A stretch of DNA of 64,000 nt, from assembly GCF_042432905.1 (NCBI RefSeq), contig NZ_JBHLWI010000004.1, forward strand, positions 164,736 through 228,735, given 5' to 3'. The notes under the pieces are model-generated. The model had not been told where the DNA came from and ran no database searches. It saw nothing but the letters and a program-made list of their open reading frames with translations. This DNA comes from Fontibacter flavus (GTDB lineage: Bacteria > Bacteroidota > Bacteroidia > Cytophagales > Cyclobacteriaceae). Positions within the stretch are counted from its first letter, which is position 1; each line of letters starts with the position of its first letter. Positions 53,278 to 61,893 of the stretch are shown in pieces. Both the position numbers and the translations under genes were made by a program.

Positions 53278-54234
53278 CTACCTGCTTTGCAAAGCCGCAA
53301 GAGAATGTTTTCCCATCAATTGGGCAATAGCACCTTCTTTGAGTGCGTAGTTAGAGCAGATCAGGGTCTCTACAGGTATTAATTTCAGAATGTATTCAAT
53401 CAGACAGGACGCTACAACAATCATGTCCACTCTCATTGGAATCATACCTGGTATTTGAAGTCTTTGCTCTTTATTCAAGGTTAATAGTTTTCCTGCAATT
53501 ACCTCAAATTCTGCTCTGGGAAGTTGAAATACCTGTTGACTTCTTGATTTTTTCTGATGTAGTGACTCAAAATAAATGTCTGTAAGGGTATCAAAAGTTC
53601 CCGAAGATCCGACCAAACAGGTTGGATTGAAAGTTTTGATCGCCATAGCCAATTCCAGAAGCTTATCTTCAAGGTAGCTGGTAAGGTTTTCGACCTCTTC
53701 CCTTAAAATAGGGTCATGGTAGTGAAATAAATCCAGCATCCGTTGTCCGCCTATTTCAAAACTACGTTTCCATAAAGCCTCATGTTGGTTTCCAATGATA
53801 AATTCCACCGAACCACCCCCAATGTCCATCATTAGGCAGATTTCATCCCTAAGTGAACCACTGAATCGTATACCTTCATATATCATTTGCGCTTCCTGAT
53901 CACCGTCAATCACATTGACAGAAATATGGAATTGTTCTTGGATTTTGGAAACAAATTCATGTCCGATGTCAGCATTGCGGACAGCACTTGTGGCAAAAGC
54001 AAAAATTTTAGTAATTCCTTCGCCGTCGATAAGGTTCTTGAAATGTTGAAGCGTATGGAATGCTCTTTTTTGTGCCTCGGGATGAATGGTATTATGACTA
54101 ATTCCCCCTTGTCCTATTTTAACTGGAATTTTTTCCTTATACAAAGTCTCAAACTTATCTTCATATAATTCAACCAACAACAAATGAAAAGTGTTGGTGC
54201 CCATGTCAATAATTGCTGCTTTATTCGGAGCCAT
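53278..54234 (-). CDS. Ppx/GppA phosphatase family protein
   Basis: 318-residue sugar-kinase-fold phosphatase acting on polyphosphate or pppGpp. Seen: the first phosphate loop AAIDMGTNTFHLLLVE, FAFATSAVRNADIG, MMDIGGGSVEFIIG and VGSSGTFDTL. Shorter than E. coli Ppx (513), lacking the C-terminal HD-like domain, which is usual for Bacteroidota. Upstream and divergent is the acyl-CoA carboxylase gene. Confidence 0.9.
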   Translation of the reverse strand: MAPNKAAIIDMGTNTFHLLLVELYEDKFETLYKEKIPVKIGQGGISHNTIHPEAQKRAFHTLQHFKNLIDGEGITKIFAFATSAVRNADIGHEFVSKIQEQFHISVNVIDGDQEAQMIYEGIRFSGSLRDEICLMMDIGGGSVEFIIGNQHEALWKRSFEIGGQRMLDLFHYHDPILREEVENLTSYLEDKLLELAMAIKTFNPTCLVGSSGTFDTLTDIYFESLHQKKSRSQQVFQLPRAEFEVIAGKLLTLNKEQRLQIPGMIPMRVDMIVVASCLIEYILKLIPVETLICSNYALKEGAIAQLMGKHSLAALQSR

Positions 54235-54367
54235 GCCAAGCTAAATTTTTGTTGTGCGAATATAGAAAGTTTATCGTAAAAGCATTGACTACTCTGTTTT
54301 TAATCTCAGAGTTTTGATTTTATGGCATCTTCATCAAGTTTTATTTTCTAGCTAAACCGCCCCTCTT

Positions 54368-54375
54368 TATATTTG
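54368..54375 (+). promoter_or_regulatory. -7 box TATATTTG before carboxylase gene
   Basis: Exact TAnnTTTG match, 24 nt before the ATG. The -33 position shows TTTT rather than TTTG. Confidence 0.4.
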
Positions 54376-54399
54376 GACGAACCAAAAGATTAGATAGAT

Positions 54400-55983
54400 A
54401 TGAAAAGCAATATAAAAGGTGTTTACACGCTGCCCAGCAATAAGGAAAAAATCGAACTGCTGAAGAAGAAAAATGAGGAAGCACTTTTGGGTGGTGGGGA
54501 AAACAGGATTGCTGCTCAACATAAAAAAGGAAAGCTAACTGCAAGAGAACGTATTCATCTTTTGATTGATGAAGGTACTTTTCAGGAAATAGACAAATTT
54601 GTCATGCATAGAGCTAAGGATTTTGGTCTTGACAAAGAATATTACCTTGGAGACGGCGTAATAACAGGTTATGGTGAAGTGAATGGTAGGTTGGTTTATG
54701 TGTATTCCCAAGATTTTACAGTTTTTGGTGGCTCACTTTCAGAAACCCATGCAGAAAAAATCTGTAAAATCATGGACTTGGCCATGAAAAACGGTGCTCC
54801 GGTGATAGGATTGAACGATTCCGGAGGTGCCCGTATCCAGGAAGGCGTGGTGTCTTTGGGTGGTTATGCGGATATTTTCTATAGAAATACCCTAGCATCC
54901 GGTGTGGTGCCCCAGATTTCTGCTATCATGGGACCATCTGCGGGTGGGGCTGTTTATTCCCCAGCCATTACGGATTTTATCCTGATGGTGGAAAACACTT
55001 CCTATATGTTTGTTACAGGCCCAAATGTGGTCAAAACCGTTACCCAAGAGACTGTTACTGCAGAAGAATTAGGAGGAGCCAGCACCCATAGTACTAAAAG
55101 TGGCGTAACCCATTTTGCTTGTGCCAACGAACTCGAATGTATCAATCATATCAAGAAACTGCTCAGTTATGTTCCTCAAAACTGTGAGGATGAGGCGCCT
55201 GTCTATGAATATGAGATGAAGGATGATGAGTCCAGGGAAATTCTAAATAATATCATTCCTGACAATCCCAATCATCCCTACGATATGCGTGAGGTGATTG
55301 ACGGTATTGTGGATGAAGGTTCTTTCTTTGAAGTACACAAAAACTATGCAGACAATATCGTTGTAGGTTTTGCGCGCCTTGCAGGAAGAAGCATTGGCAT
55401 AGTAGGCAATCAGCCACAATCTCTTGCAGGAGTACTGGATAACCATGCCTCGATCAAAGCAGCCAGATTTGTACGTTTTTGTGATTCTTTCAATGTTCCT
55501 TTGCTGGTGTTGGTGGATGTTCCAGGTTTCTTGCCTGGTACCGATCAGGAGTGGAATGGTATAATCGTCAATGGAGCCAAATTGTTGTATGCCTTCTCTG
55601 AAGCTACTGTGCCAAGGGTAACTGTTATTACAAGGAAGGCTTATGGTGGTGCATACGACGTGATGAACTCCAAGCATATTGGGGCCGATCTGAACTTTGC
55701 TTGGCCAACAGCTGAAATTGCCGTGATGGGTGCCAAAGGTGCTGCCGAGATCATCTTTAAGAGAGAGATTGCCGAAGCTGAAAATCCGGAGGAGAAATTG
55801 CAGGAAAAAATTGATGAGTACACTGCTAAGTTTGCCAATCCTTACCGTGCAGCCCACAGAGGTTTTGTGGATGAAGTCATCATGCCTTCCGAAACCCGCG
55901 AAAAACTGATCCGTGCCTACAAAATGCTGGAAAATAAGGTAGATAAACTGCCTAGGAAGAAGCATGGGAATATTCCTCTTTAA
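54400..55983 (+). CDS. Acyl-CoA carboxylase beta subunit
   Basis: 527-residue carboxyltransferase of the propionyl-/methylmalonyl-CoA carboxylase type. Seen: KLTARERIHLLIDEGTFQEID, SQDFTVFGGSLSE, GLNDSGGARIQEGV, GPSAGGAVYSPA, PGFLPGTDQEWNGI, and GGAYDVMNSKHIGADLNFAWP. It moves carboxyl groups between biotin and acyl-CoA; the biotin carrier and biotin carboxylase subunits are not in view. Monocistronic, ending directly in heptad array D before the aminopeptidase. Confidence 0.93.
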   Translation: MKSNIKGVYTLPSNKEKIELLKKKNEEALLGGGENRIAAQHKKGKLTARERIHLLIDEGTFQEIDKFVMHRAKDFGLDKEYYLGDGVITGYGEVNGRLVYVYSQDFTVFGGSLSETHAEKICKIMDLAMKNGAPVIGLNDSGGARIQEGVVSLGGYADIFYRNTLASGVVPQISAIMGPSAGGAVYSPAITDFILMVENTSYMFVTGPNVVKTVTQETVTAEELGGASTHSTKSGVTHFACANELECINHIKKLLSYVPQNCEDEAPVYEYEMKDDESREILNNIIPDNPNHPYDMREVIDGIVDEGSFFEVHKNYADNIVVGFARLAGRSIGIVGNQPQSLAGVLDNHASIKAARFVRFCDSFNVPLLVLVDVPGFLPGTDQEWNGIIVNGAKLLYAFSEATVPRVTVITRKAYGGAYDVMNSKHIGADLNFAWPTAEIAVMGAKGAAEIIFKREIAEAENPEEKLQEKIDEYTAKFANPYRAAHRGFVDEVIMPSETREKLIRAYKMLENKVDKLPRKKHGNIPL

Positions 55984-55984
55984 A

Positions 55985-56031
55985 CTTCAAATTCCAAGAT
56001 CCAAATTCCAAATTCAAACTTCAATACCAAA
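55985..56031. repeat. 7-bp-periodic array in an intergenic leader (D)
   Basis: CTTCAAA, TTCCAAG, ATCCAAA, TTCCAAA, then a 6-mer TTCAAA, CTTCAAT, ACCAAA. It fills the whole gap between the carboxylase stop and the aminopeptidase ATG, so it forms that gene's ribosome-binding region. It matches array C in unit type (yyCAAR). Confidence 0.75.
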
Positions 56032-57099
56032 ATGTCAGAATCAACGGATTTTCTATATAAATACCTCAACAACCCTTCTCCAACTGGATTTGAGGCATCC
56101 GGTCAGCAGATTTGGCTGGATTACGTAAAACCCTTTGTTCACACCTATTTTACCGATCACTACGGAACTGCCGTTGGGGTGATCAATCCAGAACATCCCT
56201 ACAAAGTAGTCATAGAAGCCCATGCGGATGAAATTTCCTGGTTTGTAAATTACATCAATGCTGACGGATACATTTATGTCAGGAGAAACGGTGGTTCTGA
56301 CCATATGATAGCCCCATCCATGAGGGTAAATATCCATACTGATAAGGGTATTGTGCCAGGGGTATTTGGATGGCCGGCGATTCATGTAAGAAAAGAAGGG
56401 AAAGAAGAATCCCCTACCTTGGATAATATCTTTATTGATGTTGGCGCAAGAAACAAAGAGGAAGTGGAGGCTTTGGGCATCCACGTCGGTTGTGTGATTA
56501 CCTTCAAAGATGAACTACAGGAGTTGAATGGTAAGTTTTATTCAGGAAGGGCTTTGGATAACCGTATCGGAGGTTATATGATCGCAGAAGTAGCCAGAAA
56601 AATTAAAGGGGCTGGAGTGATATTGCCATTTGCTTTGTATGTGGTCAATGCCGTACAGGAAGAAATCGGCTTAAGGGGAGCAGAGATGATTGCGGCCCGT
56701 ATCAAACCTAATGTGGCCATCATCACCGATGTATGTCACGATACCACCGCTCCTATGTACAGCAAAATCAGCAGTGGGGATCAGACAGCAGGAAAAGGTC
56801 CGGTACTTACCTATGGAGCTGCGGTGCATAAAAAATTGTTGGACCTGATCATCGCCTCGGCCAAGAAAAATGATATCCCTTTCCAAAGAGCTGCTGCCTC
56901 TCGAAGTACAGGTACTGATACTGATGCTTTTGCCTATTCTAACGAAGGGGTTCCTTCCGCTTTGATTTCTCTGCCTTTGAAATACATGCATACCACAGTA
57001 GAAACTGCCAGTAAGGAAGATATCAATAATGTGATTGAATTGATGTATAAGTTTTTGGTGGAGTTTGACCCGGGGTTTGATTTTAGATATATTAAATAA
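56032..57099 (+). CDS. M42-family metallo-aminopeptidase
   Basis: 355 residues of the M42 (cellulase M/FrvX) group, dodecameric cytosolic aminopeptidases. Metal ligands seen: H in IEAHADEISWF, D in GRALDNRIGGYM, the EE pair in AVQEEIGLRGAE, D in AIITDVCHD, and H in LKYMHTTVET. A PA-like lid domain is inserted (about 80-170). The gene begins right at the end of heptad array D and is probably co-transcribed with the carboxylase gene 48 nt upstream. Confidence 0.92.
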   Translation: MSESTDFLYKYLNNPSPTGFEASGQQIWLDYVKPFVHTYFTDHYGTAVGVINPEHPYKVVIEAHADEISWFVNYINADGYIYVRRNGGSDHMIAPSMRVNIHTDKGIVPGVFGWPAIHVRKEGKEESPTLDNIFIDVGARNKEEVEALGIHVGCVITFKDELQELNGKFYSGRALDNRIGGYMIAEVARKIKGAGVILPFALYVVNAVQEEIGLRGAEMIAARIKPNVAIITDVCHDTTAPMYSKISSGDQTAGKGPVLTYGAAVHKKLLDLIIASAKKNDIPFQRAAASRSTGTDTDAFAYSNEGVPSALISLPLKYMHTTVETASKEDINNVIELMYKFLVEFDPGFDFRYIK

Positions 57100-57359
57100 T
57101 GGTTATCCGTAAATGAGTAAAAAGTTAAAAAAATTAATATTTGATTTTGATTAAGTATGGGTTATTTTGAACGTTTTGTTATACATAATTTATAATCCTT
57201 AATTCCACATTCACTGCGGAATTCTTTGGAAATGGAATGTTTTCATCTCAACCGACTTGAACTTAAAAGATAAGTTGCCTGTTTTCGGATATTTTATGAC
57301 TAATTTCAAAAATCTTAAGTATGTTTAAGAAAACAAAAACAATTTGAAATTCGAAAAAA

Positions 57360-57884
57360 TCAATCTGTGAAATTTAAAAATTGAAAATATGCATCAAGTT
57401 TTTCCATATTTCCTTGGTCAAATACTTCCAAACAACAAATTTTCCCATCTCTGAAAAATCCGAGGATTGGAAAAAATTCGTGCTGATTCAAAAAGGGAGC
57501 TAGATCAGTTTCAAGGATTTCAACCCGATCAAAAGAAAGAATACTCTGTATGGAAAATCTTATTTCCCTCTCTTCGATTTTTTTGTTTCTAAATATTAAC
57601 ATTCCCTTTTTAGATCTCGATGAAAAATATTCTTTTAGATATTCATTCAATTCTTCAAAACAATTGAAACAGGAACTGGAAGGTAGGACCAAAATCAATC
57701 CATCTTTCATTTTAGTTGATCCTGGGAGTTCCAATACTTCATAAAAACGATTCTTATTCATGTCCTGATTCACTAGTTCACGCAAAGTTTTGACCTCTGA
57801 ATCAACATTAAGATCAACTTCTCTTTTAGAAGAAGTACATCCGGTTAAAAATATCAAAATGAATATGATTCTATTTTTCATCAA
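57360..57884 (-). CDS. Thioredoxin-fold lipoprotein with CxxC
   Basis: 174 residues with a lipoprotein signal (MKNRIIFILIFLTGC). A thioredoxin-like layout is visible: strand GLILVLPSSSCFNCFEELNEYL with a CFNC redox motif at about residue 74, and the cis-Pro-like segment FFPILGFFRDGKICCLE. It should be anchored in the envelope facing the periplasm, able to act on disulfides. It overlaps the propeller gene upstream by 14 nt and is the third member of the AT-rich locus with the Cys-rich mini-protein. Family assignment is by motif order only. Confidence 0.6.
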   Translation of the reverse strand: MMKNRIIFILIFLTGCTSSKREVDLNVDSEVKTLRELVNQDMNKNRFYEVLELPGSTKMKDGLILVLPSSSCFNCFEELNEYLKEYFSSRSKKGMLIFRNKKIEEREIRFSIQSILSFDRVEILETDLAPFLNQHEFFPILGFFRDGKICCLEVFDQGNMEKLDAYFQFLNFTD

Positions 57885-59026
57885 AAAGCAATATTATGGG
57901 GTTATCACCGTCTTTCACCTGAAAAAGGGTCTGGTACTCTCCTAAAACGCTTGATTCAGCTGGAATAATCATATAAGCACTATTATTACCTACGGAACCA
58001 AATGTTATTTCTTCATCCAAATTAAAAGTCACTTGTTGATTTTGATATTCAAATGAGATTTTTCTTCCTGACTTTAACTCCTTCTTTGACTTATCATAAA
58101 TTGAGACAAAAGAACGACCTTGATTAAAAAATCTAAACAAAAGATTGTCTTTCAATTCAACTATATTTCCAATATTAAATGATTTTTCCGTGGAATTTAT
58201 ATGTTGGAAAACTTCAACTATTGAAGAATATCCTTGACCCACAAGATCCTCTTCCAAAATCTTCTTATCTCCAAAATCAATGTAGAATTTCGGGATTACG
58301 TAAAAATTTTCATTAATATTATAAATAGTATCATTAAACGAATTGACAAAATTAAAACCTTCTGGTGATTGGGAGAAAAAGTCATGCCTAAGTACGTGTA
58401 GATATCTAGATTTCTCTGGATTAAACTCTAACTTTTTGCTTGTTAATTTATATCCAGTAGCAAAACTTTCTCCAGAGAGATAGAACAGTGAAAAATTATC
58501 TAAGATTTCTACATAACCAGGAGTACCTATAATTCCTTCCTTAAAACGCTCTATCCCGAGTAGTTGATAACCAATTGTATAAGAAATTTCTAGATTTAAA
58601 TCATATGTAAACTGAAATATCCTAGATTTATTTGAATCATAAATCCAGATTCTTTCTTGTTCAGGCAATAAAACAACGTCTGTTAAATTCACAAATTCAT
58701 CAGGCCCTCCTTTTCCTTTTGATAGCTTCGATAAAAAATTTCCACTCATATCAAATTTAAAAACTGTATTTCCCCCCTTTAATAAAAATTACATCCCTAT
58801 TACGATCTAAAAGAACCTTATTTACATAATCCACCAAAGAAGTATCAGACGACTCAAGTTTTATAATTTCAAGAAGATTGTATTTTTCGGAAAGATTTAA
58901 AATGGACTCTTCAGCAGGAGTTTCTTGATGAATTGTCTTAATATCGAATTCAACTTTTTCCTTTGGAGGATTAGAACAAGCCAAAATGAAGCATAGACAT
59001 AAAGATGGGACTATAAATCTTTTCAT
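57871..59026 (-). pseudogene. 6-bladed beta-propeller lipoprotein, frameshifted at G6
   Basis: Two minus-strand frames make one protein of about 385 residues. The first part (59026-58757) has the lipoprotein signal SLCLCFILAC and the propeller start FDIKTIHQETPAEESILNLSEKYNLLEIIKLES. The second (to 57871) has MSGNFLSKLSKGKGGPDEFVNLTDVVLL and RIWIYDSNKSRIFQF, the NHL/6-bladed propeller signature. At 58772-58777 six G (minus strand) break the frame; five would read GGNTVFKFDMSGNF through. Either decay, a slippage switch or an assembly error. Its role, with the Trx-like and Cys-rich neighbours, is unknown. Confidence 0.8.
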
Positions 59027-59107
59027 AAATTAAGTTTTATTTTAGTAAAAATAATGGGGAGAATGTGATTGAAATAATCAAACTCCCCATTTCTATTTTT
59101 GATTAAG

Positions 59108-59350
59108 TTACTGTTGTGATCCCCCACCACAAACTGCCGCATAACATGCTGAAGCATCCTGATTAGCACAGCAATACCTCGTTCCTGAAGAATTTCCCAT
59201 CAATGGTCCACAAACATCGGGAAGTTGCTGTTGTGAGATACCTTTGGTAAAGGTATTACTAAAGAAAAAATCTTTCTCACTACTTGTGCTAGATAGTTCC
59301 ATGGCGAACAAACCAAGATAGAAAACACCTAACAATCCTGTCAGTTTCAT
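59108..59350 (-). CDS. Small secreted Cys-rich protein
   Basis: 80 residues as drawn. The N-terminus is hydrophobic (LTGLLGVFYLGLFAM), a signal or anchor. The C-terminal half is Gly/Ser/Gln-rich with five cysteines in CGPL, YCCA, ACY and VCGGG, ending GGGSQQ. Size, leader, cysteine pattern and the propeller and thioredoxin partners resemble the NVEALA-type mini-proteins of Bacteroidota, which accompany 6-bladed propeller genes; I cannot confirm membership. Upstream an ATG followed by A7 is one base out of frame; with A8 the start would read MKKNLMKLTG, a common opening for such peptides. Confidence 0.55.
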   Translation of the reverse strand: MKLTGLLGVFYLGLFAMELSSTSSEKDFFFSNTFTKGISQQQLPDVCGPLMGNSSGTRYCCANQDASACYAAVCGGGSQQ

Positions 59351-59655
59351 TAAATTTTTTTCATAAAATTTTAGTTAAGAATTAAACATATCTAATATTA
59401 AAGCATAAAAGTTAAAATACAAAATATTCGTTATATCGAGAAATATAAAAAACTAAAAAAATATTACCTGTACTATGAAGAAAAACAATATATAATTTTG
59501 AAATAACAAAAATCTTTTTTTTGAAATTATTTTTATAGTAATTAATGACAGAAAAAATATAATTTTATATTTATTTTTTTTAAAATATGCAAGTTTCTTT
59601 CAAGATTAATGTCCATATTATTTTTTAATTTCATGAATTCAATGAACAAATCACC
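59351..59655. other. Very AT-rich spacer without recognised gene
   Basis: About 300 nt made almost wholly of A and T, between the Cys-rich peptide gene and the binding-protein gene. No ORF, hairpin or repeat stands out; promoters for both divergent genes must lie here. The composition is lower in GC than the housekeeping neighbours, consistent with an acquired islet. Confidence 0.6.
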
Positions 59656-60438
59656 ATGCCCCAATTCATAGACCAACTCAATCGTAGCATTTCCCTCCCC
59701 CTCCCACCAAAGCTGATTGTCTCTCTAGTACCATCGCAGACTGAGCTTTTAGTAGATTTGGGTTTGAGGGATAGGGTTAAAGGTGTTACCAAATTCTGTG
59801 TACATCCAAAAGGGCTGAAGAAAGAAAAGATAATCATAGGAGGAACCAAAAACTTTCATTTTGATAAGATAGATGCGCTGCAACCAGACTTGATTATCGG
59901 AAACAAAGAGGAAAATTATCAGGAGGGCATTGAACGCTTGTCGGAAAAATACCCTGTTTGGATGAGTGATATCTATACCTTAGAGGATGCATTTGGGATG
60001 ATGTTGGGTATAGGGGCCATAACGGGGACTGCTGAAAAAGCAGCTATTTTGATTCAGCAGATCAGGCAGGATATGGATGCTTTGGTCAACATACGCAATG
60101 GGACAGCTGTGTATCTGATCTGGAAAGATCCCTTGATGGGAGTGGGGCCGCAAACCTTCATCCATGACATGCTGGGAAGGGCTGGTTTTGAGAACGTGAT
60201 TTCCAAACCCCGTTATCCAGAAATAACAATAGAGGAACTGAAGACATTATCTCCTAATTTTTTATTTTTGAGTTCAGAGCCCTATCCTTTTAAGGAGAAA
60301 CATGTGAAAGAGTTCTCATCCTTGTTGCCGAACACTAGAGTTCTGGTAGTAGATGGGGAGATGTTTTCATGGTATGGGAGTAGATTATCTTTGGCCAGAG
60401 CTTATTTTTTGGATTTGGCCTTAAGGCTAACCTCTTAA
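59656..60438 (+). CDS. ABC-type cobalamin/metal binding protein-like
   Basis: 260 residues with the helical-backbone metal-receptor fold of BtuF/FhuD. PPKLIVSLVPSQTELLVDLGLRDRVKG, KNFHFDKIDALQPDLIIGNKEENY, VSTSDIYTLEDAF-type helix and FLFLSSEPYPFKEKHVKEF all fit. There is no signal peptide, so it appears cytosolic, unlike true periplasmic receptors; several Bacteroidota have such leaderless forms. No permease or ATPase is adjacent. Ligand unknown. Confidence 0.75.
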   Translation: MPQFIDQLNRSISLPLPPKLIVSLVPSQTELLVDLGLRDRVKGVTKFCVHPKGLKKEKIIIGGTKNFHFDKIDALQPDLIIGNKEENYQEGIERLSEKYPVWMSDIYTLEDAFGMMLGIGAITGTAEKAAILIQQIRQDMDALVNIRNGTAVYLIWKDPLMGVGPQTFIHDMLGRAGFENVISKPRYPEITIEELKTLSPNFLFLSSEPYPFKEKHVKEFSSLLPNTRVLVVDGEMFSWYGSRLSLARAYFLDLALRLTS

Positions 60439-60541
60439 ATAAATCCTGACCGTTTGTAAAATTATACATCATCCTAGCGGACTTTTTTAAAAATTTTAAT
60501 TAACTTTTGGCCTTCAAAAATTTATAAATACCCCAAATACC

Positions 60542-61891
60542 ATGAAGCAACAAAGAAGGAACTTCTTGAAAAAACTTGGAGCGACAGGGGCAGTAGCCGC
60601 CTTAAGTCCTCTTGCTCTCAGTGGAGAAGCAAAAGCCAAAAATATAATAGAAAGAGATCAGCCAATCTCGCCTGCAAATGATTCGACCATTAAATTAGCT
60701 TTAATAGGTGCCGGGATTATGGGTATTGAGGATACCAATACAGCGCTTAGGCATTCTAATGTTGAATTGGTAGCTGTATGTGATTTATATAAAGGCAGGT
60801 TGGATTCAGCAAAGGAACGTTGGGGCAATCATCTTTTTGTTACCCAAGATCATACAGAACTTCTTAAAAGAAGGGATATTGATGCCGTCATTATTGCCAC
60901 TTCTGACCATTGGCATAAGCAGATCAGTATAGATGCGCTCAATGCCGGCAAACATGTGTATTGTGAAAAGCCTATGGTCCACTCCGTAAAAGAAGGAATG
61001 GATGTCATCAATGCCTGGAAGAAGTCAGGAAAAGTGATGGTTGTGGGTAGTCAAGGGGTATCTTCATTGGGAAATGAAAAAGCAAAAGAACTGTTAGCGG
61101 AGGGTGCTATTGGGGACATTGTCTATGCGGAAGGTTTTTGGGCGAGGATGTCACCTGAAGGTGCCTGGCAATATGCGATCCCAAAAGATGGGAATGAGCA
61201 GACTGTTGATTGGAAAAAATATATTTCCAATACCAATAAAAAAGATTGGGATCCATTGAGATTTTTCCGTTGGAGAAATTACTTGGATTATGGAACAGGG
61301 ATGTCAGGTGATCTTTTTGTCCATTTGTTTTCAAGTTTACATTTTATTACCGATTCCCTTGGTCCAAACAAAATATCGGCAATGGGCGGATTGAGGTATT
61401 GGAAAGATGGAAGAGAGGTTCCGGATGTGTTATTGGGAACTTTTGATTATCCTGAAACTCCTCAGCACTCGGGCTTCAACTTGTCTCTAAGATGTAATTT
61501 TGTGGATGGTACAAGTGGAACCACCTATTTGAGAATTGTCGGGACAAAAGGATCTATGGATGTAAAATGGGAGGAAGTCGTAGTGAAGATGAATCAGACA
61601 ATGACTTCAGATGATCCATTTTTACAGGAACAGGCAAGATTGAGAGGTGAAACCGAAACTAGGGCCACCATCTTACCTCCAAAAGAATTGGTGTTCACAG
61701 CACAGAGAAATTGGAAGGGGGCTCATTATGATCATTTTGGTAACTGGTTCACGGCCATTAGGACAGGAGGTACAGTAGCTGAAGATCCTGTTTTTGGGTT
61801 CCGTGCAGCTGCTCCAGCTTTATTGTGTAACGATAGTTATTTCCAAAATAAATTCATCAATTGGGATCCTGTAAACATGAAATTGATATGA
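60542..61891 (+). CDS. Tat-exported Gfo/Idh/MocA oxidoreductase
   Basis: 449 residues with a Tat signal (QQRRNFLKKLGATGAVAAL), then a Rossmann domain (LALIGAGIMGIEDTNTAL, AVCDLYKGR), the catalytic-region motif YCEKPMVHSVKEG and a GFO C-terminal domain. Exported nicotinamide-dependent sugar dehydrogenase; substrate unproven. Followed with 2- and 4-nt spacing by two DUF1080 lipoproteins, the classic set for 3-keto-sugar breakdown. It is the second Gfo/Idh/MocA gene in the window. Confidence 0.9.
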   Translation: MKQQRRNFLKKLGATGAVAALSPLALSGEAKAKNIIERDQPISPANDSTIKLALIGAGIMGIEDTNTALRHSNVELVAVCDLYKGRLDSAKERWGNHLFVTQDHTELLKRRDIDAVIIATSDHWHKQISIDALNAGKHVYCEKPMVHSVKEGMDVINAWKKSGKVMVVGSQGVSSLGNEKAKELLAEGAIGDIVYAEGFWARMSPEGAWQYAIPKDGNEQTVDWKKYISNTNKKDWDPLRFFRWRNYLDYGTGMSGDLFVHLFSSLHFITDSLGPNKISAMGGLRYWKDGREVPDVLLGTFDYPETPQHSGFNLSLRCNFVDGTSGTTYLRIVGTKGSMDVKWEEVVVKMNQTMTSDDPFLQEQARLRGETETRATILPPKELVFTAQRNWKGAHYDHFGNWFTAIRTGGTVAEDPVFGFRAAAPALLCNDSYFQNKFINWDPVNMKLI

Positions 61892-61893
61892 GG

